Assembly (NCBI GenBank): GCA_947311435.1
Contig: CAMZKT010000053.1
Span: 1-44,910 of the forward strand
Direction of reading: 5' to 3'
Length of the DNA: 44,910 nucleotides
From: an uncultured Desulfocapsa sp.
GTDB lineage: Bacteria > Desulfobacterota > Desulfobulbia > Desulfobulbales > Desulfocapsaceae
A model generated the notes under the pieces. It ran no database searches. It saw nothing but the letters and a program-made list of their open reading frames with translations, and was not told the DNA's origin. Positions within the stretch are counted from its first letter, which is position 1; every line of letters starts with the position of its first letter. Positions 36,444 through 44,842 of the stretch are shown one piece after another. Made by a program: the position numbers and the translations under genes.

Positions 36444-37181
36444 ATGATGATTCTCTTTGCTATCGTGAAAAAGTTGAGAGATGCCTGCCTTGATTTACTT
36501 CCTATTGTACTGGTTATCGCATTTTTCCAGATTGTGGTGATTCAGCAGCCGTTGCCTCATATAAGAGAAGTCCTGTTTGGTAGCCTCTTGATTGTTCTTG
36601 GGCTCAGCCTTTTTATTCAGGGGTTGGAAATGGGCTTGTTTCCCATAGGAGAGGCCATGGCCCAGGCTTTGGCCAGAAAGGGCAGCCTGTTCTGGCTTCT
36701 TACCTTTGCTTTTGCCCTTGGATTCTCTACCACTGTTGCAGAACCTGCTCTCATTGCCGTTGCTGCAAAGGCTGCTGATATTGCCTGGAGTGGCGGGCTG
36801 ATAGATTCTACTCCAGAATCTCTCAAGCAATACGCATTCGGACTTCGCATGTCGGTCGCCTTTTCTGTGGGGTTGGCCATTCTGATAGGTGTTATGCGCA
36901 TTATTCGTGGTTGGCCCATCCATTATCTAATTGTTGGCGGATATGTGCTTGTCATGTTAATGACTATTATTGCACCCAGGGAAATTGTCGGTATCGCCTA
37001 TGATGCCGGCGGCGTTACCACTTCAACCATCACCGTACCCCTTGTGGCGGCTTTGGGCGTTGGGCTTGCGTCAACAATCCGGGGCAGAAGCCCTTTGACT
37101 GATGGCTTTGGCTTAATTGCATTTGCCTCTCTGCTTCCCATGATTTTCGTCATGGGGTATGGTTTGATTGTCTTCAGATAA
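36444..37181 (+). CDS. DUF1538 family integral membrane protein, complete copy
   Basis: The 245-residue product is a membrane protein with about seven hydrophobic segments and belongs to the DUF1538 family. Family-typical parts are [70 protein letters not shown] and [14 protein letters not shown]. The glycine/threonine-rich GGVTTSTITVP stretch resembles re-entrant loops of transporters. The function is unknown; location beside a P-II gene indicates a transporter under P-II control. It starts with ACAGGAACAC upstream of ATG. No gene was recognised in the 273 bp before it. Confidence 0.88.
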   Translation: MMILFAIVKKLRDACLDLLPIVLVIAFFQIVVIQQPLPHIREVLFGSLLIVLGLSLFIQGLEMGLFPIGEAMAQALARKGSLFWLLTFAFALGFSTTVAEPALIAVAAKAADIAWSGGLIDSTPESLKQYAFGLRMSVAFSVGLAILIGVMRIIRGWPIHYLIVGGYVLVMLMTIIAPREIVGIAYDAGGVTTSTITVPLVAALGVGLASTIRGRSPLTDGFGLIAFASLLPMIFVMGYGLIVFR

Positions 37182-37197
37182 CGTATCGTTGAACCTC

Positions 37198-37637
37198 ATG
37201 GAATTCATAAAAGATTTTAGTGGAATACTGCTGGGAACATTTCTACCTGGGGATTACGGATTACTGTGGCCATCGGTGTGGGGTTTGGAATCAGCCTGGG
37301 AACATTTCGCATAGTCAGCGGCACACCGCATTATCTCTATATCCTTGCAGGGTATTTGGTAGTTATCGTACAAACAATTTTTGCCCCAAAAAGTATTGTC
37401 GCGTTGGCCTATGATTCCGGCGGGGTAACAACATCTACCGTTACAGTACCGCTTGTCGCGGCATTAGGACTTGGCCTGGCAAGTTCTGTGCCCGGCAGGA
37501 ATCCTGCGTTGGACGGTTTCGGGCTCATCGCTTTTGCCAGCCTTTTTCCGATAATTGCAGTGATGGGCTACGCTCAGCTCATGGAATGGAAAACACATCA
37601 TCGCAAACAAAGCAAACCTATTAATGGAGAAAGATAA
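37198..37637 (+). pseudogene. Second DUF1538 gene, internally deleted and frameshifted
   Basis: An ATG at 37198 begins [15 protein letters not shown], a plausible DUF1538 N-terminus, then the frame runs into a stop at about 37312. From about 37250 another frame reads [17 protein letters not shown] and continues to 37637 with the C-terminal half of DUF1538 ([34 protein letters not shown]). Relative to the first copy about 120 residues are missing, including the AEPAL region. Only a GTG at 37266 could start the rear part. It is 16 bp after the first copy and overlaps the P-II gene by one base, so the operon is otherwise intact. DUF1538 genes commonly occur in two copies. Confidence 0.8.
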
Positions 37638-37984
37638 TGCGCTTCAAACTCATTTTGTCTTCGGTGAAACCAGACATTACAGACACCGTCGTTGATGCTG
37701 CAAAAGCAGCAGGAGCCACCGGAGCAACAATCATTCCGGCTCGAGGAACAGGTATACACGAAGCAAAAAGTTTTTTCGGCCTTTCACTTGAGGCTCAAAC
37801 GGACATTATAATGCTTCTTGTCGAGGAACATCGTGCTAAAAAGATCCTTGATGCCATTCAGGAAGGCGGTGAGTTTCTCAAACCTGGAACCGGTATTGCC
37901 TTTGTACTTCCTGTGGAGCATGTGGTGGGTCTTGAAAGTCAAATTGAGCGATTTAAACAGGATGTTCGAGAAAGCTATTTCTGA
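37637..37984 (+). CDS. P-II family regulatory protein
   Basis: The 115-residue protein has the ferredoxin-like fold pattern of P-II proteins: RFKLILSSVKPDITDTVVDAAKAAGATGATIIPARGTG, a T-loop (IHEAKSFFGLSLEAQ) shorter than in GlnB/GlnK and without the uridylylated tyrosine, then DIIMLLVEEHRAKKILDAI and the C-terminal GTGIAFVLPVE. P-II proteins bind ATP/ADP and gate membrane transporters. The start overlaps the stop of the DUF1538 gene (TAATG), so it is translationally coupled to the membrane protein as in amtB-glnK, though with a different partner. Confidence 0.9.
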   Translation: MRFKLILSSVKPDITDTVVDAAKAAGATGATIIPARGTGIHEAKSFFGLSLEAQTDIIMLLVEEHRAKKILDAIQEGGEFLKPGTGIAFVLPVEHVVGLESQIERFKQDVRESYF

Positions 37985-38142
37985 TAAACTCGTAAAAAGG
38001 TCAATTGAGAGATGGGTAAGTGAAAAAAACTTCAGATGCGGGGCGCATTTTTTTGTTCGATTTTGGCGTATTAGAGTGCGTCGTAATGAAGCGGAAATCC
38101 AGCAACGAAGCAGGTGAAGAGTTTTTATAACGCCATCATTTC
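37984..38142 (+). repeat. Family C dispersed repeat, copy 2 (fullest copy)
   Basis: The element begins right after the P-II stop with AAACTCGTAAAAAGG and ends with GAAGCAGGTGAAGAGTTTTTA. Its right part matches the window start (1-110); its outer ends are loosely inverted copies (ACTCGTAAAAA / TTTTTATAACG...). No coding potential. It may act as a 3' hairpin of the DUF1538/P-II operon. Confidence 0.7.
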
Positions 38143-38274
38143 TAAGCATATCGTAACTGCTGATTGTGACAAACGTCTTACATTCGAAAAGCACTGAATT
38201 TGTAACTGCTCATAAGCTGCCGTATCTTTCATCGGTCCTGCTGTGAGCAATCCATCATGTTCTGGGAGAGAAAC

Positions 38275-38679
38275 ATGGAAACTAAGAGAAAAAAAATAAT
38301 TAGGGCAAGAGATATTGTAGAGAAAAAGATTGTAACTATTGATGGAATGGCCACAACCGAGGAGGCTGCAGCTCTTATGCGTGCCGAGCAGTGTCTGTAT
38401 CTGTTGGTAGAAAAACGGCACGAAGATGATGCCTGGGGGATTGTGGGGGTGACGGATTTTATTAAAGGGGTATTAGTTGCCGGACGTTCACCATCTGAGG
38501 TAAACATTTATGAAGTCATGACGAAACCTGTTATTTCGGTACCTGCAGATATGGATATTCGTTATGTCGCCCGTTTGTTGCATAACGCTGGTATACGACG
38601 AGCGCCAGTGGAGGAGAATGGCCAATTTATCGGTGTTATTTCTTTGTCGGCACTGATTATTGAGAATGACTTTTTCTAG
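38275..38679 (+). CDS. CBS-domain pair protein
   Basis: The 134-residue cytoplasmic protein consists of two CBS motifs (Bateman module): ARDIVEKKIVTIDGMATTEEAAALMR...IVGVTDFIKGVL, then VMTKPVISVPADMDIRYVARLLHNAGIRRAPV..GQFIGVISLSAL. Such modules bind adenine nucleotides and regulate transporters or enzymes in trans. The ATG at 38275 fits the Shine-Dalgarno GGGAGAG; an in-frame ATG six codons upstream is less likely. It follows the DUF1538/P-II group across repeat C on the same strand, so a related role in transporter control is possible but unproven. Confidence 0.88.
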   Translation: METKRKKIIRARDIVEKKIVTIDGMATTEEAAALMRAEQCLYLLVEKRHEDDAWGIVGVTDFIKGVLVAGRSPSEVNIYEVMTKPVISVPADMDIRYVARLLHNAGIRRAPVEENGQFIGVISLSALIIENDFF

Positions 38680-38776
38680 AACCTGGATCCTGAAATTGAA
38701 GCTCAGTATTTAGGCCCAATGTCTTATGTATTGAAACTCGCATCTCCTGTAGGTAAGGTATAGACTCCGAACTGGG

Positions 38777-38830
38777 TGCACTATAATAAAGTGACAAATC
38801 GAGAAAGCATGTTATGTGCAGATTTGACGA
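38777..38830 (+). repeat. Family D short repeat, copy 2
   Basis: See copy 1 at 32659. It is followed by TTTCGAATGTCGAAC and GGAATATCGAATGAAGAAGG, two short related motifs. The 426-bp gap 38680-39105 otherwise shows no gene, terminator or clear promoter. Confidence 0.6.
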
Positions 38831-39105
38831 TGTAATTTGGATTTCGAATGTCGAACAAGGAATATCGAATGAAGAAGGAAAAGGGAAAATTTGCACCCGA
38901 AGATTGGTTGATTAATTTCGCGGTCTGAATCGAACTAATGGATTGCAGGGGGGGAGCAGGAAATGGCTTAATGTGTACTGTTTTTACCCAATCGCAATGT
39001 GTCTGTTAATGTCCAGTTATTAAGAAAGATTGCTTGTTAGAGAGGTTACATGCCAGTTGACATGTATCCGGTGAAAAATGATTCTGTCCCCCCAATGATA
39101 AATCC

Positions 39106-40740
39106 ATGAAAAGAGATATTCAAAAACTTGTTAATAATAAATATGATGTTCTTGTGTTGGGTGCTGGTATACATGGTGCGTCCATAGCGTCTTCCTGTGC
39201 TCAATCCGGATTACGCACTGCACTAATCGAAAAAAAAGATTTTGGACATGCTACATCTGCTAATAGTTTGAAGATTATACATGGAGGACTGCGATATCTT
39301 CAGCATCTAAACATCAAGCGAATGCGTGATTCCATTGCATCGCGTAAACTGATGATGAAGCAGGCGCCACATTGTGTCCGTCCTCTTTCCTGCCTGATCC
39401 CAAATCATGGTAAAGGGTTACACAGTAATTTTCTGATGCGGATTGCACTTTCTGCAAATGATCTGGTGGGGTATGATCGTAATGCTGATATCCCGGATTC
39501 CCATAAGTTAGAGCGGGGGAAGGTGATTTGCAGAAGCAAACTTCAAAAGTTATTCCCTACTATCGTAAAAGCGCAGACTACAGGTGCTAGTATCTGGCAT
39601 GATGTGCTTGCTGTAAACTCTGAACGTCTCACTTTTTCTTTTGTGGAAGAGGCAGAAAAACAGGGAGCAGTTGTTGCCAATTATCTTGAAGTCATGCAGA
39701 TACTTTCCCCTAGTAAAGAGAACAAAAGTATTAGGGTTAGGGACTCTCTGACAGGAGATTTGTTCTCCATTCGTACAAAGAGCGTTGTCAACGCATGCGG
39801 GCCTTGGGGGGAATTACTCCCCGGGGTTCCTTCTGCTTCAGCGCCCACGTCCTGGGCAAAGGCCGTGAATATAGTAGTTAAGCGAGAACTCTTTCCTGGG
39901 TATGCCGTTGGGTTAACGGGGGAACCACAGTTTTCAGATGATGATTCTGTGTTGAAAAAGAAAGGGCGATTTTTCTTTTTTGTCCCCTGGCGTGGTTACA
40001 CAATGATCGGAACAACCTACAAACCATACCGATTCTCTCCGGACAATGTTCGTGCTGATGCCGCCGATGTGGATGAAATGATTGCTTTGGTTATGGAAAT
40101 CTATCCGGAGGCACAGTTGACAAGGGATGATGTGAGTTTTGCCCATGCAGGACTGGTTCCCATGGTAAAAGCCATAAGTGGAGACGAGTCAGAAGTTCAG
40201 TTGACTAAGGAATCGCTGATCATTGATCATGGCCTGGGTAAGGATAAGACGACTGGTGTCTACACTATAAAAGGGGTGAAATACACTACGGCCCCTAAGG
40301 TGGCATCTGAATTAACGGACAAAATTTGTTCATTGCTCCAATGTACAGAAAAGAGTGCTAAAACTAATAAAAGCGGAAGTTGCCACACTCCACAAACCAA
40401 TTTGGAGGCAGGTCTTATTCCTGTAGCGTTTTCCTATCTTGAGCAGCGTTACGGAACTTCAGCAGTTCAAGTTCTGCCATATGTTGAAAAGTCTGACAGA
40501 CTTCTTTCCGAAGTCCCATTGTTTCGGGCAGGGGAAGTTATATATATGGTGGAGGAAGAGATGGCTTGTACTCTCTCCGACATCGTTTTCAGACGCTGTG
40601 GACTGGCCACTGCTGAATGCCCGCCTGTAGCTGTTTTGAATGAAATCGCCGTTGTCATGGGAAAACTTTTGCATTGGAATGCTGACCAGCAGGATACTGA
40701 AGTGAAGAAGGTACTCGCTTTTTTTGCAGCCTGGCAATAG
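39106..40740 (+). CDS. FAD-dependent glycerol-3-phosphate dehydrogenase family protein (GlpD-like)
   Basis: The 544-residue flavoprotein oxidises glycerol-3-phosphate to dihydroxyacetone phosphate in its best-known family members and passes electrons to quinone. YDVLVLGAGIHGASIA is the FAD-binding Rossmann motif; TSANSLKIIHGGLRYLQHL is the GlpD signature region; RFFFFVPWRGYTMIGTT and the late GVYTIKGVKYTTAPKVA region are also typical. A C-terminal domain (about 420-544) matches the accessory DAO_C part. Its length is normal for GlpD. It stands alone, without glpK or glpF. Another related oxidoreductase activity cannot be excluded because some substrate residues were not checked. Confidence 0.85.
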   Translation: MKRDIQKLVNNKYDVLVLGAGIHGASIASSCAQSGLRTALIEKKDFGHATSANSLKIIHGGLRYLQHLNIKRMRDSIASRKLMMKQAPHCVRPLSCLIPNHGKGLHSNFLMRIALSANDLVGYDRNADIPDSHKLERGKVICRSKLQKLFPTIVKAQTTGASIWHDVLAVNSERLTFSFVEEAEKQGAVVANYLEVMQILSPSKENKSIRVRDSLTGDLFSIRTKSVVNACGPWGELLPGVPSASAPTSWAKAVNIVVKRELFPGYAVGLTGEPQFSDDDSVLKKKGRFFFFVPWRGYTMIGTTYKPYRFSPDNVRADAADVDEMIALVMEIYPEAQLTRDDVSFAHAGLVPMVKAISGDESEVQLTKESLIIDHGLGKDKTTGVYTIKGVKYTTAPKVASELTDKICSLLQCTEKSAKTNKSGSCHTPQTNLEAGLIPVAFSYLEQRYGTSAVQVLPYVEKSDRLLSEVPLFRAGEVIYMVEEEMACTLSDIVFRRCGLATAECPPVAVLNEIAVVMGKLLHWNADQQDTEVKKVLAFFAAWQ

Positions 40741-41091
40741 CTCGATTAATTGAGATTTGAAAGAACTCTATCGTGACGGAAGGGGTGCAAAACAGAATCA
40801 AAAAGGTGTGGTGTCCTGAGTCCATGACCATGGAACCTAACTGTTGGGTGGCCTGTGTCTTTCCACGGTGAGGCCTGTTTAAGGAAAGCTGTTTCATCTG
40901 TAAGTGCTCACTTTTTTGCTTGCGCCCGTTCTCCTTCCTACCTATGAAAAAGCGGAGGTATTCGTTAGAATAGTTACCTTTTTAAATGAGTTTATCGTGC
41001 TTGACATTGTTTGTTCTTTAAAGTAGAAATACTGCGTTTTTCCGCTTATTTTTCTTATTCAATATGATTACTGAACATTTTTTCCGCACCC

Positions 41092-41334
41092 ATGAATACA
41101 ATCAATCTTAGAAAAATGACAAAAAACCAAACCGGTACAATCGTGGCGGTGAAGATTGGTGGAGAGTTGGGTTTAAGAATTAGGGAAATGGGGCTTGTCC
41201 CCGGTACAAAAATCACTATCCAGGGAAGAGCTCCACTTTATGACCCTGTTGCTCTTCGAGTTTTAGGTGGAACCCTTACTCTTCGAAATAATGAGGCTGA
41301 TTACATCATGGTTGATTTGTCCGGTGATGAGTGA
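41092..41334 (+). CDS. feoA: FeoA ferrous iron transport protein A (first copy)
   Basis: The 80-residue product is a stand-alone FeoA SH3-like domain: INLRKMTKNQTGTIVAVKIGGELGLRIREMGL, then VPGTKITIQGRAPLYDPVALRVLGGTLTLRNNEAD. FeoA binds FeoB on the cytoplasmic side and modulates Fe2+ uptake. No clear Shine-Dalgarno is visible. It is separated from the second feoA by 571 bp full of palindromic repeats, so the two may be on different transcripts. The 351 bp before it hold the putative promoter (AT-rich, TTGACATTGT at 41001-41010 region) but no gene. Confidence 0.93.
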   Translation: MNTINLRKMTKNQTGTIVAVKIGGELGLRIREMGLVPGTKITIQGRAPLYDPVALRVLGGTLTLRNNEADYIMVDLSGDE

Positions 41335-41420
41335 TTTCTTTTTCAGCTACTGTAAGTAGGCTCTTTACGTCCTGTCCCTTCTGCTCTTCCAACAACTGAC
41401 CATAAGAATTGTTTTGCCTT

Positions 41421-41533
41421 GTAAGTGCTCACAGGGCACCGCAGCTGTCTACGATCGCATTGACTTAGGTGAGCGCTCCGTTTATGCCGGGGTTGATATA
41501 CCTGCGAAAAGCTAAGGCACCCTGTAAACGACA
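41421..41533. repeat. Family A palindromic repeat, copy A3
   Basis: The left end GTAAGTGCTCACAGGGCACC and the right end (reverse complement GTCGTTTACAGGGTGCC) are related to those of A1 and A4, and the right arm keeps CCTGCGAAAAGC. The arms are more diverged than in other copies. Confidence 0.6.
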
Positions 41534-41727
41534 GGTATGTCCGAAGGTTTGTAGAATGTGTAATATACCCCGAAAGTAGTGATTTTGATCCCATGTTTTG
41601 CTGAATATTTCGAGGCACCCTTGATAAATCTGTTGACAGCGCATATTGTTTGGGGTACCTAAAAGTTTCCTCTCGAAGAGGACACTATAATGGTGTAGGG
41701 AAAGGAATCTCGGTACTAAACAAAAAA

Positions 41728-41837
41728 GTGACTACTCACAAGGCAGCGCATCTTTTCGCAGTCACACTGGCTTGTGTGTGACGAATACATGGCACTAGCC
41801 TGCCTGCGAAAACCTGCAGTCCCTTGAAAGCAGATAC
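41728..41837. repeat. Family A palindromic repeat, copy A4
   Basis: This copy closely resembles A1: the left arm runs GTGACTACTCACAAGGC, GCATCTTTTCGCAGTCA, CTGGCTTGTGTG, and the right arm has AGCCTGCCTGCGAAAACCTGCAG. It lies between the two feoA genes, 69 bp before the second. Confidence 0.75.
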
Positions 41838-41905
41838 AGATTCGGTGGTTGCCGAATGTAAGTCGCTTCCCCCTATGAATAGTTATACAGAAAAAATAAT
41901 TCAAA

Positions 41906-42220
41906 ATGTTTAGAAAAAAACGTAGTGAGGGCGGATGTTTCTTTTCCGGAAAGACTTTGAAGTCTCGGCGGGGGAAGTGTTGTAAACGTAAATATCGACC
42001 ACTTTCTGAAAATCGCCGTACCGGAAAGGTGAAGATTTGTAAAGTTACCGGTGACAGGAAGGTGTGTGCACGAATGGCGGCTCTTGGAGTACGGCCAGGC
42101 GAGGAAGCTGAGTTGTTGTGTTCAAGGGGTGGAACTCAATGCCTTTTGAAAATTCATGGCGGGATTCTCAGTCTGGATGAGTTATCTTCCGAGAATATTA
42201 TGGTTACTTCAATGGAGTGA
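41906..42220 (+). CDS. feoA: FeoA ferrous iron transport protein A (second copy, basic N-terminal extension)
   Basis: The 104-residue product has an FeoA domain from about residue 33 (RRTGKVKICKVTGDRKVCARMAALGVRPG...LLKIHGGILSLDELSSENIMV). In front is a strongly basic, cysteine-containing extension (KKRSEGGCFFSGKTLKSRRGKCCKRKYR) that ordinary FeoA proteins lack. The ATG has only a weak ribosome binding site, but no later start preserves the domain. It is followed by the small Cys-rich gene after 6 bp and by feoB, so this copy is the one co-transcribed with feoB. Confidence 0.88.
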   Translation: MFRKKRSEGGCFFSGKTLKSRRGKCCKRKYRPLSENRRTGKVKICKVTGDRKVCARMAALGVRPGEEAELLCSRGGTQCLLKIHGGILSLDELSSENIMVTSME

Positions 42221-42226
42221 ACAGTG

Positions 42227-42391
42227 ATGTGGCAGGCTTTCGTAATCTCAATTATTGTTGGTCTTGCTTTTGTCTTCATCTCTATACGAGTGTATCGTGC
42301 AATTCGTCAGGCTATTGATCCTTCCCGGAGTGCTTCTTCCTGTAGCAGCTGTAGCTCCTGTTCGTCAGGAACCTGTAAAAAAAAAGACTAG
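42227..42391 (+). CDS. FeoB-associated Cys-rich membrane protein
   Basis: This 54-residue protein has an N-terminal membrane helix (AFVISIIVGLAFVFISI) followed by a short arginine-rich stretch and a tail with four cysteines in CSSCSSCSSGTC. This is the layout of the small FeoB-associated Cys-rich membrane proteins that usually follow feoB. Here it precedes feoB by 27 bp and follows feoA by 6 bp. It may bind iron or stabilise FeoB; the function is not proven in the family. Confidence 0.85.
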   Translation: MWQAFVISIIVGLAFVFISIRVYRAIRQAIDPSRSASSCSSCSSCSSGTCKKKD

Positions 42392-42418
42392 GACGGCCGG
42401 TCTCAGTGCCTTAATTAT

Positions 42419-44643
42419 ATGGACAAAAAAGCTATTACCATGGCTCTTGTTGAAATCCAAACTCCGGCAAAACCACCCTTTTTAATAAACTAACCGGTGC
42501 CAGGCAGCATGTTGGGAACTATCCCGGCATAACTGTCGATCATAAGGAAGGATATTTTATTCATCAGGAACGGAAGGTTACCATAACCGACCTTCCCGGT
42601 ACGTATTCTTTAACGGCGTATTCTGTGGAAGAGGTTGTTGCCCGAGATTTTTTGGCGGAACAGTCTCCCGATGTTGTCATCAATATAGTCGATGCCTCCA
42701 ATTTAGAACGCAACCTCTATCTCACCACACAGTTTCTTGAGATGGGGGTACCGATTGTTCTTGCCCTGAACATGATGGATGTTGCAAAGGATCGCGGAAT
42801 TGAAATTGATGCGTGCAAACTTAGCGAGCTTTTGGGTGTCCCCGTTGTCCCTATTATTGCAAGAACGGGAGAGGGGACGGGTCAACTCATAGAACAGGCC
42901 ATTCACCTTGCTGACTCTGACAGAGAGTGGTTGCCCAGGGACATATCATACGGAGAGGATCTTGATGAAGTGCTGATGGAGATGATTCCCGTTATAGAGA
43001 ACAGCACCCCCCCCCTTCTGATAAATTATTATCATCCACGCTTTACCGCCATCAAGTATCTTGAAAACGATGAACGTATACTTTCCAGAGGGAGGAGCGA
43101 AGATGATACCGTTGCCGAAAAACTTGAAAAAATTGTTGATACAGTCTCCATACACCTGAAGAAAACTCTGGATGCGTATCCTGAAGCCATTATCGCAGAC
43201 CATCGCTATGGTTTCATCAAGTCCATTGCTCGTCAGGGTGTTGTAAGCCACCATATTGACAGTGACAGGCTTTACGCCTCGGATAAAATAGATAAAGTTC
43301 TCACTAATCGATTCGCCGGGCCGGTTATAATGCTTGCGATTCTGTTTGCCTTGTATCAGTTCACTTTTTCCTGGAGTGAACTGCCGGTAGCCTGGGTTGA
43401 AACTGGCTTTGGCTGGCTTGGTTCCATGGTGGATCAATTCCTCCCCGACGGAATGGTCAAATCTTTAATTATTGCAGGAGCCATCGACGGGGTGGGGAGT
43501 GTTCTTGGTTTTGTTCCTCTTATCATGTTTATGTTTTTTGGTATCGCTGTCCTTGAAGATTCCGGCTATCTCGCAAGGGTTGCTTTTATGATGGATCGCA
43601 TATTTCGCTTTTTTGGCCTCCATGGCTCAAGTGTCATGCCGTTTATTGTTTCTGGGGGAATCGCCGGGGGATGTGCTGTTCCCGGTGTTATGGCCACAAG
43701 AACCCTCCGCTCACCTAAAGAGCGAATTGCAACCTTACTTACGGTTCCTTTTATGAATTGCGGAGCAAAGGTTCCGGTTCTTGTGTTGTTGATAGGTGCT
43801 TTTTTTGCAGATCACCAGGCATTATACATGTTCCTCTTTACTATGCTGGCTTGGCTGGTAGCTCTTGTTACTGCAAAATTTCTTCGCACAACAGTTCTAA
43901 GAGGCGATGCGACTCCTTTTGTTATGGAACTTCCGCCTTATCGATTTCCGACTCTGCAGGGTCTTTTTATTCATACATGGGAGCGTACTTGGCAGTATAT
44001 CAAGAAAGCAGGAACCGTAATTCTTGGTATTTCCATCCTGTTGTGGGCACTGATGACATTTCCAGGCCTCTCCAGTGATGAAGAAACTGCTTTTAGTGAG
44101 GCACGAAATTCTCTATTGGACAGCTACCCGATTTTAGTTGTACAGGAGATCGAAAGAGATGGTGTAGGATCAGAGCCTCTGTCCGCAAAAGCGATGGAAT
44201 TAAAGACGAAAATATTTGAAATGGAAGGAGAAAAAGCTGGCACTGCTCTTAAAAGGTCCATCGCTGGAAGTATTGGCCTGTTTTTTGAGCCTCTCTCGAC
44301 TTATGCCGGTTTTGATTGGAGAACAAACATCGCTATGCTAGGTGGATTTGCGGCAAAGGAAATCATTATTTCAACTCTGGGAACCGTCTATTCCCTTGGT
44401 GATATTGGTGTAGATGACACTGCTTCTCTTGGTGAACGACTTGTCAATGACCCTGGATGGAACAGCGTCGTGGCGGTTTCTGCACTTATTTTTATTATGT
44501 TTTATGCCCCATGTTTTGTTACGGTTGTATGTATTGCGAAAGAGGCATCCTGGAAATGGGCTTTTTTTTCCATGGCATTTAATACAGTCTTTGCTTTTCT
44601 GGCTTCCGTGGCTGTTTTTCAGATTGGTAGCCTCTTCAATTGA
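42419..44643 (+). pseudogene. feoB: FeoB ferrous iron transporter, 1-base frameshift in the G1 motif
   Basis: FeoB is the GTPase-linked Fe2+ permease. The ATG at 42419 gives MDKKAITMALV, then the frame breaks: GTTGAAATCC should read GTT-GGA-AAT-CC, so one G is missing at about 42451-42453. With it restored the sequence reads GNPNSGKTTLFNKLTG, NYPGITVDHKEG, DLPGTYSLTAYS, and joins the long frame (from at least 42625) with NMMD, the Gate-type membrane segments (SVMPFIVSGGIAGGCAVPG, MNCGAKVPVLVLLIGAFF) and about ten helices. The repaired length is 741 residues, normal for FeoB. As read, the product starting later would lack the GTPase P-loop. Confidence 0.9.
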
Positions 44644-44647
44644 TTTA

Positions 44648-44819
44648 GGTACTTAGTTTAAAAGGCACCGCATTCTTCCCCGGTCATGTTGGCTTAGGAG
44701 CCGTCCGAAAATAACTTGAACATCTCGTATCTCATCTTCAATCACAAAATCCTCAGCGTATACGTCATACGTAAGCCAGCGTGACCGGAAAAAATGCGGT
44801 GTCCTGTAAGCAGTTACCT
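44648..44819. repeat. Family A palindromic repeat, copy A5
   Basis: The arms 44648-44697 and 44772-44819 are imperfect inverted copies: GGCACCGCATTCTTCCCCGG, TCATGTTGGCTTA against the reverse complement with GACACCGCATTTTTTCCGG, TCACGCTGGCTTA. It starts 4 bp after the feoB stop and may double as a transcript end. Confidence 0.75.
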
Positions 44820-44842
44820 ATTTACTAAAATTTGATGGACTC

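Noticed and set aside
40790-40985. A sixth family A palindrome between the GlpD-like gene and feoA
   Set aside because: GTAAGTGCTCAC and a late AATAGTTACC are present, but the arms do not align well enough to call it.
42255-42485. 76-codon frame across the Cys-rich gene and the feoB start
   Set aside because: It is out of frame with both recognised proteins and has no family similarity.
7929-44819. Possible CRISPR array from repeated palindromes
   Set aside because: Copies are far apart, variable and without regular spacers or cas genes.
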